Shown here: one piece after another, positions 1 to 7,880 of the stretch | Layout of the letters: every line of letters starts with the position of its first letter | Numbering within the stretch: the first letter of the stretch is position 1 | NCBI GenBank assembly: GCA_020057985.1 | Contig: JAGVEU010000496.1 | Span: 1 to 8,320 of the forward strand | Direction of reading: 5' to 3' | DNA: 8,320 nucleotides | DNA from: Calditrichota bacterium | Lineage (GTDB): Bacteria > Electryoneota > RPQS01 | Notes under the pieces: generated by a model | Database searches by the model: none | Seen by the model: only the letters and a program-made list of their open reading frames with translations | Told to the model about the DNA's origin: nothing | Position numbers and translations under genes: made by a program

Positions 1-380
1 AGGTCAAACTGCATTTCGATTCCCCACTCGAATATCAGCGCAGCATCGAGAACAACAACCTCTGATTTCGAAGCTGAGACCAATTGCTGCCACAACGAGA
101 AAATCCCGGGAAACGTCAGTTGCGTGAGCCACTTAACATCCTCATCCGATTGAAAGACCATCTCGCCCAGAGCCTTGCGCTGCAATTCGCCTGAAGCCGA
201 GAAAACTTGATCTCCAAATTTCGATCGAATCTCTCGAAGTAGTTCTATAGACTCATCCAACACACGCTTACCCAATTCGTCGCCGATAATGATCTCCGCT
301 CCAAATTCAGATAGCATCGTTGCAACGGTGGACTTGCCCGATCCAATTCCGCCGGTGAGTCCGATCAAGTAGGGTTTCAT
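1..380 (-). CDS. coaE: Dephospho-CoA kinase (CoaE), 3' part missing at window edge
   Basis: CoaE phosphorylates the ribose 3'-hydroxyl of dephospho-CoA with ATP, the last step of coenzyme A synthesis in the cytosol. The visible 126 residues begin MKPYLIGLTGGIGSGKSTVA, with the P-loop GGIGSGKST at residues 10-18, followed by the CoaE-typical GAEIIIGDELGKRV (27-40), an FGDQVF segment, RKALGEMVF and DAALIFEWGIE near the cut. The canonical acceptor-site motif DAD reads I-G-D here: the second Asp (Asp34) is kept and the first is lost. The usual His-Pro after the R..L...VF segment reads Phe-Pro, and the usual VPLLFE reads AALIFE. The ATG (380-378) shares its A with the TGA of the upstream protease gene, which points to coupled translation. 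About 70-80 residues (LID region and C-terminal helix) should lie beyond the left edge. Family assignment is firm; activity is inferred from the retained P-loop and Asp34. Confidence 0.93.
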   Translation of the reverse strand, partial: MKPYLIGLTGGIGSGKSTVATMLSEFGAEIIIGDELGKRVLDESIELLREIRSKFGDQVFSASGELQRKALGEMVFQSDEDVKWLTQLTFPGIFSLWQQLVSASKSEVVVLDAALIFEWGIEMQFD

Positions 381-3300
381 CAACGCATAAGCGCTATCTT
401 GCCGCGCTTGGTCTGGTCGTTCGCCTCTATCGTATAAAGATATACTCCACTGGCGACTTGCTCATGATCTTCATTCTCCAATTCCCAGCGCGCGGCTCCT
501 GTGAAGTTACTGTGTTCGATCTTCTTCACTAAAGTCCCGCGCAGAGTGAAAACCCTGATCGTTGCCTGCCCCGGAAGGCCTGCAAAATAAACGCATTGCT
601 CGCCATTCGGCCCAACACCCTTGTAAGGATTCGGGAACACAAAGGCATCGGAGATCGAACTCGCGGCGCCACCAAGCACCAAGTACTCGGCGCTTCCTGT
701 TGAATCCAGCGGAAGTCCATCTTCGCCATAAATTCCCACAAGCTTTAGGCGGGCGGGAATTCCCAGAGAGCCAACCGGATAGCGAGGATCGAGAGCGACA
801 CGAACTCGGCTGCGATCCGCCTCCAACGAATCAACTGCAGTGACTCGGCGATGTTCGTCTTCGACAAAGACATAGTGGGAAACTTCCATGACTGAGTGAG
901 ACATCGGCTCCGAGAATGCTATCTCAACTTGAGATGCGCTCACTCCGCCGAGGAGACGATGAAAAACAACACGAGGCAGAACGACAACAGTATCAACGAC
1001 CTCAAAGACTATAGTGGATTCCGGGCCGGGTAGTCGTGATCCTTGTGCATCTCTCAGCTCAAGTAATGACAAAGAGTACCATCGTCTTTGAAATCCGCCG
1101 TCGAAAGCCAGAAAGATCACTCGCCCACCTTCATCAGGAGTAACAATCGCGGGCATTCGCAAATCGTCAAGCCGATAAGCACGTTGCTCAAGAGATGATG
1201 GGCCCATGGCCTCCGAAAACCGCAGTCTGACGAAATGAGGTCGTATGAATTGCGCAGTGTCCACAGCGGCCGGCGGACTGTTCGCCACCACCACCTGATA
1301 ATTAGAGAGAGCGCTGATTGAATCGTGATAGCTCCAATTGACACTGGCGACCGCATACGTATAGGCAGCATTCTCTTGCACTCCATCCAGCACGATGTGG
1401 GTATCTATAGTACTCGCAATCCACTCAAAATCGGGGAGAGACCCGGATCTGTAGACGCGAAAGCTGTCGGCCTGTGCCTCACGATTCCAAGCGAGTGAGA
1501 TCGCATGAGTTCCGATTGGCTCACCCGTCAGATTCAATGGCGGACGAGGACGCTGACCTGAAGCTGAAGCCGCCTCCACTCGCAGAAACTGAGTACCATC
1601 GGAGAAGAAGAACTCATTCACGCCATCATGATCCCAATCTGTCACGAGTGAAATATTGGATGCAGACGGTGAGTAATACCAGCGTGGCACGTATCGCCCG
1701 GTTATGTGATCGTAACTAATGACATAGAAATCCGGAAATGCCGAAATGAGAATGTCCGCTGTACCATCCGCGTCAACATCACCCACAGTAACGGAGGCTG
1801 GATGATCGAACGAGTTTTCATTCCCAAGAATGAACACAGAATCAACAATAATAAAATTGTTATCTGTAGCTCGCTCGAAAATGAAATATTCCCAATGCCG
1901 GCTGCGAATTTGGCTTTCAGTGCCACCGGCGCTGCTCGAACCACATCCCGCAATAAACTCCAAGTCCCCGTCACCATCGAGATCGCCCTTATCCAGCCAT
2001 GAGGTTGCATCATTCTGGGGAAGCCGGTAGCGCCATTTTTCCAGCGGATGTCCGCCGTCATACTCACAGAAAATTAAGTCGCCATCATAGTCACCGTACA
2101 GAAAGTCAAGCAAACCATCGCGATCAAGATCACCGATCAACACCCGCGGCGCTCCAAGATTGTTAGCGCCAAACGTGTCATTGGGTAGAGTATCCCGCGC
2201 TGTCAACGAGTAATTCGACCCAACTTCAAAGATCACGTATCGTGGACGACTTTGTCCATCTGCGCTTGTGTTCTGTCGAGCAATAATCTCACCATGTCCG
2301 TCATTCGGATCGAGATCCAGAAAATTAGTTCCAATGAAATTCAGTGTATCTTCAAACACCAGCGAATCAAAAGTACCGCCTCGCGCGCGCTGCTCCCAGA
2401 TGCGAGTTTCTTCAAACCGCCGAGCCATCATTTCTAGCAGCGAATCACCGTCGGCATCTCCCAAGTCCTGCGGCAAATGAATGCTGTAATTGTCATGCGC
2501 AGAGTCGAAATCACTGCCATTCCATTCGTAATTGCTCAGTGGACTCAGCACTCCATTCGCATCTATCGGCGCCAACCAAACTTCAGGCTTGTTGTCAAGA
2601 TCATAGTCTGTGACGAACGACCCAAGATAGCCATTAGGCAAACTGGTCACAGAACGAGTCCAGAGATTCGAACTGAAGGGCGGAGTTTCCACTGAAAACA
2701 TAAACGATTCCGACCATGTCGCCATTCCTGCCTGATTCTCCAGTCTCACCCGGCATTGCCACGTACCTGAGTAATCCAATTGCGAGAGAAGCGCCGTATG
2801 GCTTTTCGACACATAGCCGAAATCCTCTCGAGCAGAATCACCGGCGGCATTCGTCAGTATCAGAGTAGCATTCGTGACCTGATTGGACCATACTTGCACA
2901 AGATCCCCGTAGGTGTCTCGATCCAACATTCGACGCACGCGCAGACTGTCAATTTGCGGAGCGGAATGCTGAACGTAGAGATGCGTATTCGCCACGGAAG
3001 TCTCGCCACTGATTCCATGCACCTCAAGTCGGACAATAAGAATGGTGTCTTGTGCCGGAGTATCAATAAAACCTATAGAGTCCCCATGGACGCGTGAAAT
3101 ACCCTGTGCAACAAAGTTCCATGGGCTTGGATTTTCACCGAGACCATAGTACAACTCCCAATGGTCGAAGGCCGCGCCCAGCGCCTCCCCTCGGACTGCA
3201 AATCCTTCAGACACTCCCGCGTCGTTCTCGGGCGATGTAATCCGTGCCACAACATCCGATCCAAACTGTGCTTGCTCCACGGCTCTTCTGGCATTGATTC

Positions 3301-4579
3301 GTCCGTGAGAAGTCAGCGAGTCCCACCCCGGTCGTCCAATGTCATCAGCGGTGCTACGAATCAACTGTTTCACGTCTGTTGGCAAGAGCCCTGCATTTAC
3401 AGAAAGCACCAGCCCCGCCAACGCAGCGACTTGCGGCGCGGCATAACTTGTGCCGCTCGGAAAACGCCATTCACCGCACTCGCCACCGAGAATTGTGGAC
3501 AGGATTTCATCCGCCGGCGCCATGACATCTACGGATGGACCATAATTTGAAAAACCGGCTTTGCGGTCATACCGATCTGTCGCGCCGACTGAAATCACCT
3601 CAGGAAAACCGGAAGGATAATGGATCGTGGCAGAAGAGTTGTTGCCTGCCGATCCCACAAGCACAACACCTGCCTGAAATGCGATCTGAATGGTCTCGCG
3701 TAGCAGCGGCGAAGCAACCACGTCGCCGAAGCTCATATTGATGATGCGTGCGCCGTTAGCGGTTGCATAGAGAATCGCCGCCGCAATATCATCCTCCTCA
3801 AGATACCCGTTGGCATTACCGGCTCGCAGGCACATGATGCGGCAGTTGAAACCGAGTGATGCAACACACGTGGAATTATCCGTGGCGGCGGCGGCAACTC
3901 CCGACACATAGGTTCCGTGCCCCATTTCGTCCATCGGATCACGATCCCGCACCAGATTGTCTCCACCCCCCGGAAGCGACGGAGCATCCACAAAATCCCA
4001 CCCGATCGAATCGTCTACGAAACCATTGTCGTCGTCGTCAATTCCATTGCTGTTGGCATCGCCCGAGTTCACCCAGATTTTTGAAATCAAGTCCGGATGC
4101 AAGTAGTCCACACCTGTGTCAATGATACCGATCAGGATTCCCGAATCTCCGTGTGTGACCTCCCATGCCATCGGAGCCGAAACCTTCTGCAGCCACCATT
4201 CTTCTGCATACAAACTGTCATTCGGGACAAAGTTCGGTCGGTAGTGATGATTTCGCGTCACCCACTCAACCGCCGGATCCGATGCAAGCGCCAGCTCAAG
4301 AGAATCAAGCGCAACTTCCGGCTCAACACGGAGTTGTAAGATTGGCAGCACTTCCCGGAAACGTTCGTTCAGACCGACAAACGGAGTCATCACGGTCAGT
4401 TTCCGAAGTGCTGAGAGTGAGTCAATCCGTGCACAACCCGTCTGAGAGATTTGATCGAGAGCGTCTCGCATGGGAGCCGTTCTCAATCGAACGATCAGCT
4501 CGTTGGAAGAAGCGGAAGCAAAGATTAGCTGTGGCAGCAAACACCACAGAGCAAGGAGGAGAGTGCGTGTAAGTTTCAT
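380..4579 (-). CDS. Secreted subtilisin-like serine protease (S8) with FG-GAP propeller, FN3, Ig-like domains and C-terminal sorting tail
   Basis: Predicted exported endopeptidase of 1399 residues. A signal peptide covers about residues 1-23 (K3/R5, a hydrophobic core, ASA before the cut). An inhibitor-like prodomain follows (about 26-115), then the S8 domain (about 120-435) opening with the family phrase WWLQKVSAPMAWE. The catalytic triad is Asp154 (IIDTGVD), His221 (GHGTYVSG) and Ser378 (SGTSYAAPQVA), with oxyanion Asn313 (SAGNNSS). An Asp-rich loop (NGIDDDDNGFVDD, 178-190) probably binds calcium. Next come an Ig-like region (about 441-635), seven FG-GAP/integrin-alpha-like DxDxDG units (first Asp near 658, 708, 755, 817, 866, 934, 981) that suggest one seven-bladed propeller, an FN3 domain (about 1013-1098), two SbsA/Big-type Ig-like domains (1101-1195, 1201-1303) and a sorting-like tail (1311-1399) with FPNPYKG, IRVFTLRGTLVKK, ASGVYLYTIEA and a basic end. 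A weak GGAG (4592-4595) lies 12 bases before the ATG. Substrate unknown; the propeller and tail suggest a cell-surface or secreted role. Confidence 0.93.
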   Translation of the reverse strand: MKLTRTLLLALWCLLPQLIFASASSNELIVRLRTAPMRDALDQISQTGCARIDSLSALRKLTVMTPFVGLNERFREVLPILQLRVEPEVALDSLELALASDPAVEWVTRNHHYRPNFVPNDSLYAEEWWLQKVSAPMAWEVTHGDSGILIGIIDTGVDYLHPDLISKIWVNSGDANSNGIDDDDNGFVDDSIGWDFVDAPSLPGGGDNLVRDRDPMDEMGHGTYVSGVAAAATDNSTCVASLGFNCRIMCLRAGNANGYLEEDDIAAAILYATANGARIINMSFGDVVASPLLRETIQIAFQAGVVLVGSAGNNSSATIHYPSGFPEVISVGATDRYDRKAGFSNYGPSVDVMAPADEILSTILGGECGEWRFPSGTSYAAPQVAALAGLVLSVNAGLLPTDVKQLIRSTADDIGRPGWDSLTSHGRINARRAVEQAQFGSDVVARITSPENDAGVSEGFAVRGEALGAAFDHWELYYGLGENPSPWNFVAQGISRVHGDSIGFIDTPAQDTILIVRLEVHGISGETSVANTHLYVQHSAPQIDSLRVRRMLDRDTYGDLVQVWSNQVTNATLILTNAAGDSAREDFGYVSKSHTALLSQLDYSGTWQCRVRLENQAGMATWSESFMFSVETPPFSSNLWTRSVTSLPNGYLGSFVTDYDLDNKPEVWLAPIDANGVLSPLSNYEWNGSDFDSAHDNYSIHLPQDLGDADGDSLLEMMARRFEETRIWEQRARGGTFDSLVFEDTLNFIGTNFLDLDPNDGHGEIIARQNTSADGQSRPRYVIFEVGSNYSLTARDTLPNDTFGANNLGAPRVLIGDLDRDGLLDFLYGDYDGDLIFCEYDGGHPLEKWRYRLPQNDATSWLDKGDLDGDGDLEFIAGCGSSSAGGTESQIRSRHWEYFIFERATDNNFIIVDSVFILGNENSFDHPASVTVGDVDADGTADILISAFPDFYVISYDHITGRYVPRWYYSPSASNISLVTDWDHDGVNEFFFSDGTQFLRVEAASASGQRPRPPLNLTGEPIGTHAISLAWNREAQADSFRVYRSGSLPDFEWIASTIDTHIVLDGVQENAAYTYAVASVNWSYHDSISALSNYQVVVANSPPAAVDTAQFIRPHFVRLRFSEAMGPSSLEQRAYRLDDLRMPAIVTPDEGGRVIFLAFDGGFQRRWYSLSLLELRDAQGSRLPGPESTIVFEVVDTVVVLPRVVFHRLLGGVSASQVEIAFSEPMSHSVMEVSHYVFVEDEHRRVTAVDSLEADRSRVRVALDPRYPVGSLGIPARLKLVGIYGEDGLPLDSTGSAEYLVLGGAASSISDAFVFPNPYKGVGPNGEQCVYFAGLPGQATIRVFTLRGTLVKKIEHSNFTGAARWELENEDHEQVASGVYLYTIEANDQTKRGKIALMR

Positions 4580-4591
4580 CGTCAGATTACG

Positions 4592-4595
4592 CTCC
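4592..4595 (-). promoter_or_regulatory. Weak ribosome-binding site of the subtilase gene
   Basis: On the minus strand a GGAG lies 12 bases before the ATG at 4579. The spacing is longer than ideal. The ATG is nonetheless favoured because it begins a good signal peptide directly (MKLTRTLLLALW). Confidence 0.4.
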
Positions 4596-4713
4596 GAATA
4601 GAGGACTGCGCGAGGCAGCCCAGTGTGAATACCACAGAGTGGAGATTTGATTGCGAAAATCTGTTCGATGAAGTTGTCTCAGTGAACTCTCCGTATCGTT
4701 TAAGGCTGATTTC

Positions 4714-4731
4714 CCCCTACTTCAGTAGGGG
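4714..4731. repeat. GC-rich stem-loop, possible dispersed intergenic repeat or weak terminator
   Basis: CCCCTAC (4714-4720) pairs perfectly with GTAGGGG (4725-4731) around a four-base loop, TTCA on the plus strand and TGAA on the minus strand. On the minus strand three bases of TTT and AAA flank the stem and could extend it across a small internal loop. No T-run follows on either strand, so it is not a canonical intrinsic terminator, although it lies about 70 bases after the comF stop. C/G-run hairpins of this style are often dispersed repeats between genes. Its copy number cannot be judged from one window. Confidence 0.6.
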
Positions 4732-4763
4732 TACAAAGGGGGTAAGTATCGAACCAGTATTAT

Positions 4764-4782
4764 TTCAAGAGTGAATTCAAGA
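4764..4782. repeat. Short tandem-spaced direct repeat TTCAAGA
   Basis: TTCAAGA occurs at 4764-4770 and again at 4776-4782, a 12-base period, just after the comF stop. It could be a binding site or chance. The two copies are exact but short. Confidence 0.35.
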
Positions 4783-4802
4783 ATGGCGAGCATGCTTTCG
4801 TT

Positions 4803-5477
4803 TCAGCCCACTCGCGTCAGTGCAAACGACAATGCGCCTACCCACTCGGCGCCGCTTGCTTTCAGGGTTCGCGCACATTCATCCACAGTAGCGCCGGTTG
4901 TAATCACATCATCAATTAACAGAACTTCGCGGGGACACTTTTGGTTCCCTCGCACCGTAAATGCATTCTTCACATTGGTGGCTCGTTCGGTGTATGTCAG
5001 CGCTGTCTGCGTGGGCGTGTGACGGATTCGACGCAGCGCTTTTACAGGCTGGCGATGTCCGGTAACCTGAGATAACGCTGAGGCAATGGCAAGGCTCTGA
5101 TTGAATCCTCTCATCATCCGCCGACGCCAATACAATGGAATAGGTATCCACGTCACATCCGTTTCCACAAACCGGGTTGGCAGACGTGAAATCAATTGAC
5201 GTGCCATATCGCGCGCCAGCAAGGTTTCCCCTTCATACTTCAGTGCGTGAACTGCGGCGCGAATCATATTGTCATGCGAGAAAAAATACCCGCAGCGCAC
5301 CATATCCACATGCTTCAGTTTCGGCTGGTCCTTGATTTCTGGAATTGGCGCATTCGCCCAGCATTGCGAACAGAACAACACCGCATCATGCTCCAAGTCT
5401 CCACGGCAAGCCGAGCACACCGGTGGAAAAAGAATATCCCACAGTGCCCAAGTTCGCGGATGCCGCAGGGCAATCAC
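4803..5477 (-). CDS. comF: ComF family protein (zinc-finger plus phosphoribosyltransferase-like domain)
   Basis: A 224-residue member of the ComF/GntX family, cytosolic proteins with a type I phosphoribosyltransferase fold. In competent bacteria ComF(C) helps process incoming single-stranded DNA during transformation; in many lineages its role is unknown. The N-terminal four-cysteine knuckle is complete: C21-x2-C24 and C36-x2-C39, after the family opening ILFPP (15-19). A conserved block RRRMMRGFNQS (118-128) is followed by RHTPTQTALTYTER (152-165) and NVKNAF (168-173). The PRPP-binding loop is VLLIDDVITTGAT (185-197), with the paired Asp189-Asp190. The length fits the family. The start must be GTG (5477-5475): the only in-frame codons before it are ACA and the Lon stop TAG, so no earlier start is possible. 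An AAGGAG lies at 5490-5495, inside the end of lon, 12 bases before the GTG. With a three-base gap to lon, co-transcription is very likely. No other competence gene is visible. Confidence 0.93.
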   Translation of the reverse strand: MIALRHPRTWALWDILFPPVCSACRGDLEHDAVLFCSQCWANAPIPEIKDQPKLKHVDMVRCGYFFSHDNMIRAAVHALKYEGETLLARDMARQLISRLPTRFVETDVTWIPIPLYWRRRMMRGFNQSLAIASALSQVTGHRQPVKALRRIRHTPTQTALTYTERATNVKNAFTVRGNQKCPREVLLIDDVITTGATVDECARTLKASGAEWVGALSFALTRVG

Positions 5478-5480
5478 TGT

Positions 5481-7880
5481 CTACCACTTCTCCTTACCGT
5501 CCGCAGGAGGCATAAGCGCCAACTTCAGCACCTCCGCAATATTCTCGACGAAATGGAACTTCAACCTCTTCTTGATATGCTCCGGGACAAAATAAAGGTC
5601 CTTCTCGTTCGATTTTGGCAGAATAAGTATCTTCAGCCCGGCGCGACTGGCGGCAACGATCTTTTCGCGCAGTCCTCCAACCGGAAGTATATTGCCGCTG
5701 AGAGTAATCTCGCCGGTCATTCCAAGATCCTGCATTACCGGACGGTTCATAAACAGCGAAGCGAGTGATGTCGTAATCGTGATTCCGGCAGACGGGCCGT
5801 CTTTGGGCGTCGCGCCTTCGGGCACATGGATATGGATGTCTCGCCGACTGAAAACCTCGTTGTCGAGATGATAGTGATCCGCATGTGCCCGCAGATACGA
5901 GAGCGCAATCTGAGCCGATTCTTTCATCACGTCACCAAGCCGCCCTGTGACTTGCAGTTGTTTTGCGCCGGGCATCCACGTGGATTCGATCACCAGCACG
6001 TCCCCACCGACTGGAGTCCAAGCCAGACCGTGCGCAACACCAATCTGCGATGTTTTGGCAAGCATCTCTTCTTGAAAATGCGGCGGGCCAAGGTACTTCT
6101 CGACGTTCTTCTCGCTGATCGAGCACCGTTCCGTCTTGCCGGTCGCAGCCGAGCGCGCTACCTTCCGGCAAATCGCGGCAATCTGCTGTTCGAGCTTCCG
6201 TACACCGGCTTCGCGCGTATATCCTTCTATGATCTTCGCCAGCCCTTTCTCCGAGAAACGAACGTCAGATTTCTTCAGCCCGTTTTCCTCCACCTGACGA
6301 GGCACGAGATAGTCCCTTGCGATCTGCACTTTCTCATCTGTGATGTAGCTGGAGATCTCGATAATCTCCATGCGATCACGAAGCGGTGACGGAATCTGAA
6401 CGGCGTCATTTGCCGTCGTGATAAAAAACACCTTGGATAGATCGAATTCAACATCGAGATAGTGATCCTGAAAAGTCGAGTTCTGTGCCGGATCCAGGAC
6501 CTCAAGCAATGCCGAGGCTGGATCTCCGCGAAAATCCGAGCCCAACTTGTCAATTTCGTCAAGCATCATGACCGGATTGTTCACTGCGACGCGGCGAACC
6601 GACTGAATAATCCTTCCGGGAAGGGCGCCCACATAGGTGCGACGGTGTCCACGGATCTCAGCTTCGTCTCGCATTCCTCCGAGGCTCATCCGTACAAACT
6701 CACGCTTCATCGCTGACGCAATGGACTTTCCAAGCGAGGTCTTCCCCACTCCGGGCGGACCTACAAAGCACAGTATCGGCCCTTTTCCTGTTTGTTTCAA
6801 CTTGCGGACAGCCAGAAACTCAAGGATCCGATTCTTGACATCTGAAAGTCCATAGTGATCGCGGTTGAGTGTCTTCTCCGCTTTGTCAAGATCCAGTTCA
6901 TCCTTTGATGCTTTATTCCACGGCAGTGAGACCAGCCATTCAAGATATGTGCGCGACACAGTGTATTCCGAGGAGGCGGTGCTCATGCGTTTGAGACGAT
7001 CAAGTTCCTTGTGTGCGGCATCTAATGCTTGCTGAGGCATTTCCGCCGCCTTGATCTTCTGCTGAAACTCCTCGACTTCCGCATTGACGTCATCCTCTTC
7101 GCCGAGTTCCTTGCGGATTGCCTTCATTTGCTCCCGCAGATAATACTCGCGCTGATTCTGGTCTATTTCACTTTCCACTTCACTCTGGATCTTTGACCCA
7201 AGTCGCACAATTTTGAGTTCATGCGAGAGCTGCGCAACCACTAAGGATAAACGCTCCTCAAGACGGGTTTCCTCAAGAATTCGCTGCTTGGTGGCCATCG
7301 GAATGTTGAGGTTCGATGCAATGATGTCGGCCAATGCGCCCGGCTCATTGATGTTGTAGACCGCGATCTTAACTTCTTCCGGAATCTGCTGGCTATATTC
7401 GGCGAGTTTGTTGAAATCACCGGACAGTCGGCGCATTAAGGCCTCGACACGAAGTGTTCGCTTTTGTTCGACACTGAGCGGCTCAACCTCGACCACAAGA
7501 TAGGGTTCAGTACTCACGGTCCGCTTACGTTCGATTCGAAGCAGACCTTGAACCAGAAGTCTCATGGTGCCGTCCGGAACACGAAACATCTTCAAGATCT
7601 GTGAGGCGGTTCCGACATGATAGAACTGATCTTCAGGCTTCTCCGACGCAGGCGTTGTAATGCGCGTGAATGTGGCAAGCATCCGGCTCGACGAGAGCGC
7701 GTCATTGACGAGCTTGACCATTTTCTCATCGGAAACCACTACCGGCACAATCGTATTGGGGAAAATCACAACATCGTTCAAGAGCATAACGGGCAGAACT
7801 CCGGGGATCGTAATGGTCTCACCCCCGCCATTTTCCACGCTCGCAAGAGTATTCTTGCCGTGAGTATCTTCGCTTATCAT
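5481..7880 (-). CDS. lon: ATP-dependent endopeptidase Lon (LonA type)
   Basis: Lon is a cytosolic hexameric AAA+ protease that unfolds and degrades misfolded and short-lived regulatory proteins. The 799 residues match the LonA length (E. coli 784). The N-terminal substrate-binding domain (about 24-215) opens LPVMLLNDVVIFPN. A helical linker (about 216-330) contains REYYLREQMKAIRKELGE. The AAA+ module has Walker A GPPGVGKT (374-381), Walker B VMMLDEID (437-444), sensor-1 Asn491 (TTAND), arginine finger Arg503 (RDRME) and sensor-2 Arg561 (GVRKLEQ). The protease domain carries catalytic Ser697 (PKDGPSAG) and Lys740 (GGLREK), 43 residues apart as in E. coli Lon (Ser679, Lys722). Every key residue is present. 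The ATG at 7880 has GAGGA nine bases upstream. It follows hsp20 by 41 bases and precedes comF by three. Heat or stress induction through the shared hsp20 message is likely, but no promoter lies within the window. Confidence 0.98.
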   Translation of the reverse strand: MISEDTHGKNTLASVENGGGETITIPGVLPVMLLNDVVIFPNTIVPVVVSDEKMVKLVNDALSSSRMLATFTRITTPASEKPEDQFYHVGTASQILKMFRVPDGTMRLLVQGLLRIERKRTVSTEPYLVVEVEPLSVEQKRTLRVEALMRRLSGDFNKLAEYSQQIPEEVKIAVYNINEPGALADIIASNLNIPMATKQRILEETRLEERLSLVVAQLSHELKIVRLGSKIQSEVESEIDQNQREYYLREQMKAIRKELGEEDDVNAEVEEFQQKIKAAEMPQQALDAAHKELDRLKRMSTASSEYTVSRTYLEWLVSLPWNKASKDELDLDKAEKTLNRDHYGLSDVKNRILEFLAVRKLKQTGKGPILCFVGPPGVGKTSLGKSIASAMKREFVRMSLGGMRDEAEIRGHRRTYVGALPGRIIQSVRRVAVNNPVMMLDEIDKLGSDFRGDPASALLEVLDPAQNSTFQDHYLDVEFDLSKVFFITTANDAVQIPSPLRDRMEIIEISSYITDEKVQIARDYLVPRQVEENGLKKSDVRFSEKGLAKIIEGYTREAGVRKLEQQIAAICRKVARSAATGKTERCSISEKNVEKYLGPPHFQEEMLAKTSQIGVAHGLAWTPVGGDVLVIESTWMPGAKQLQVTGRLGDVMKESAQIALSYLRAHADHYHLDNEVFSRRDIHIHVPEGATPKDGPSAGITITTSLASLFMNRPVMQDLGMTGEITLSGNILPVGGLREKIVAASRAGLKILILPKSNEKDLYFVPEHIKKRLKFHFVENIAEVLKLALMPPADGKEKW
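5490..5495 (-). promoter_or_regulatory. Shine-Dalgarno sequence of comF inside the 3' end of lon
   Basis: AAGGAG on the minus strand lies within the last codons of lon, 12 bases before the GTG start of comF. The spacing is somewhat long. Its position inside lon suggests comF translation depends on ribosomes finishing lon. Confidence 0.5.

Larger units (their letters stand above)
4580..4802. other. Intergenic gap between comF and the subtilase gene
   Basis: These 223 bases are the only real non-coding gap in the window. They hold a strong hairpin (4714-4731), a second G-run able to compete for the same C-run (4738-4742), a 12-base-period direct repeat (4764-4782) and the weak ribosome-binding site of the protease gene. 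I see no tRNA, small-RNA signature or convincing -35/-10 pair on the minus strand, although a promoter for the protease-coaE pair would be expected here if it is separate from the lon operon. Confidence 0.7.

Noticed and set aside
3161..3550. 129-codon plus-strand frame opposite the subtilase
   Set aside because: It is the complement of the conserved S8 catalytic region and has biased, low-sense composition, so it is a shadow.
4632..4642. Small inverted repeat CCAC-AGA-GTGG
   Set aside because: A four-base stem is too short to separate from chance.
4713..4743. Rho-independent terminator of comF
   Set aside because: The stem is strong but is followed by GAAATC on the minus strand, with no T-run. 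It is kept only as a stem-loop or repeat.
4580..4802. Sigma-70 or Bacteroidetes-type promoter for the subtilase gene
   Set aside because: TTGAAT and TTGAAA occur on the minus strand near 4764-4782, but no -10-like hexamer lies 16-18 bases downstream. No TTTG/TATnnTTTG pair was found either.
5196..5768. 190-codon open frame on the plus strand
   Set aside because: It spans the lon-comF junction in antisense and has no domain or ribosome-binding site. Both opposite genes are certain.
5826..6389. 187-codon open frame on the plus strand
   Set aside because: It lies wholly opposite lon, which has every catalytic motif. The translation is rich in His, Arg and Cys with no recognisable domain, as expected of an antisense shadow.
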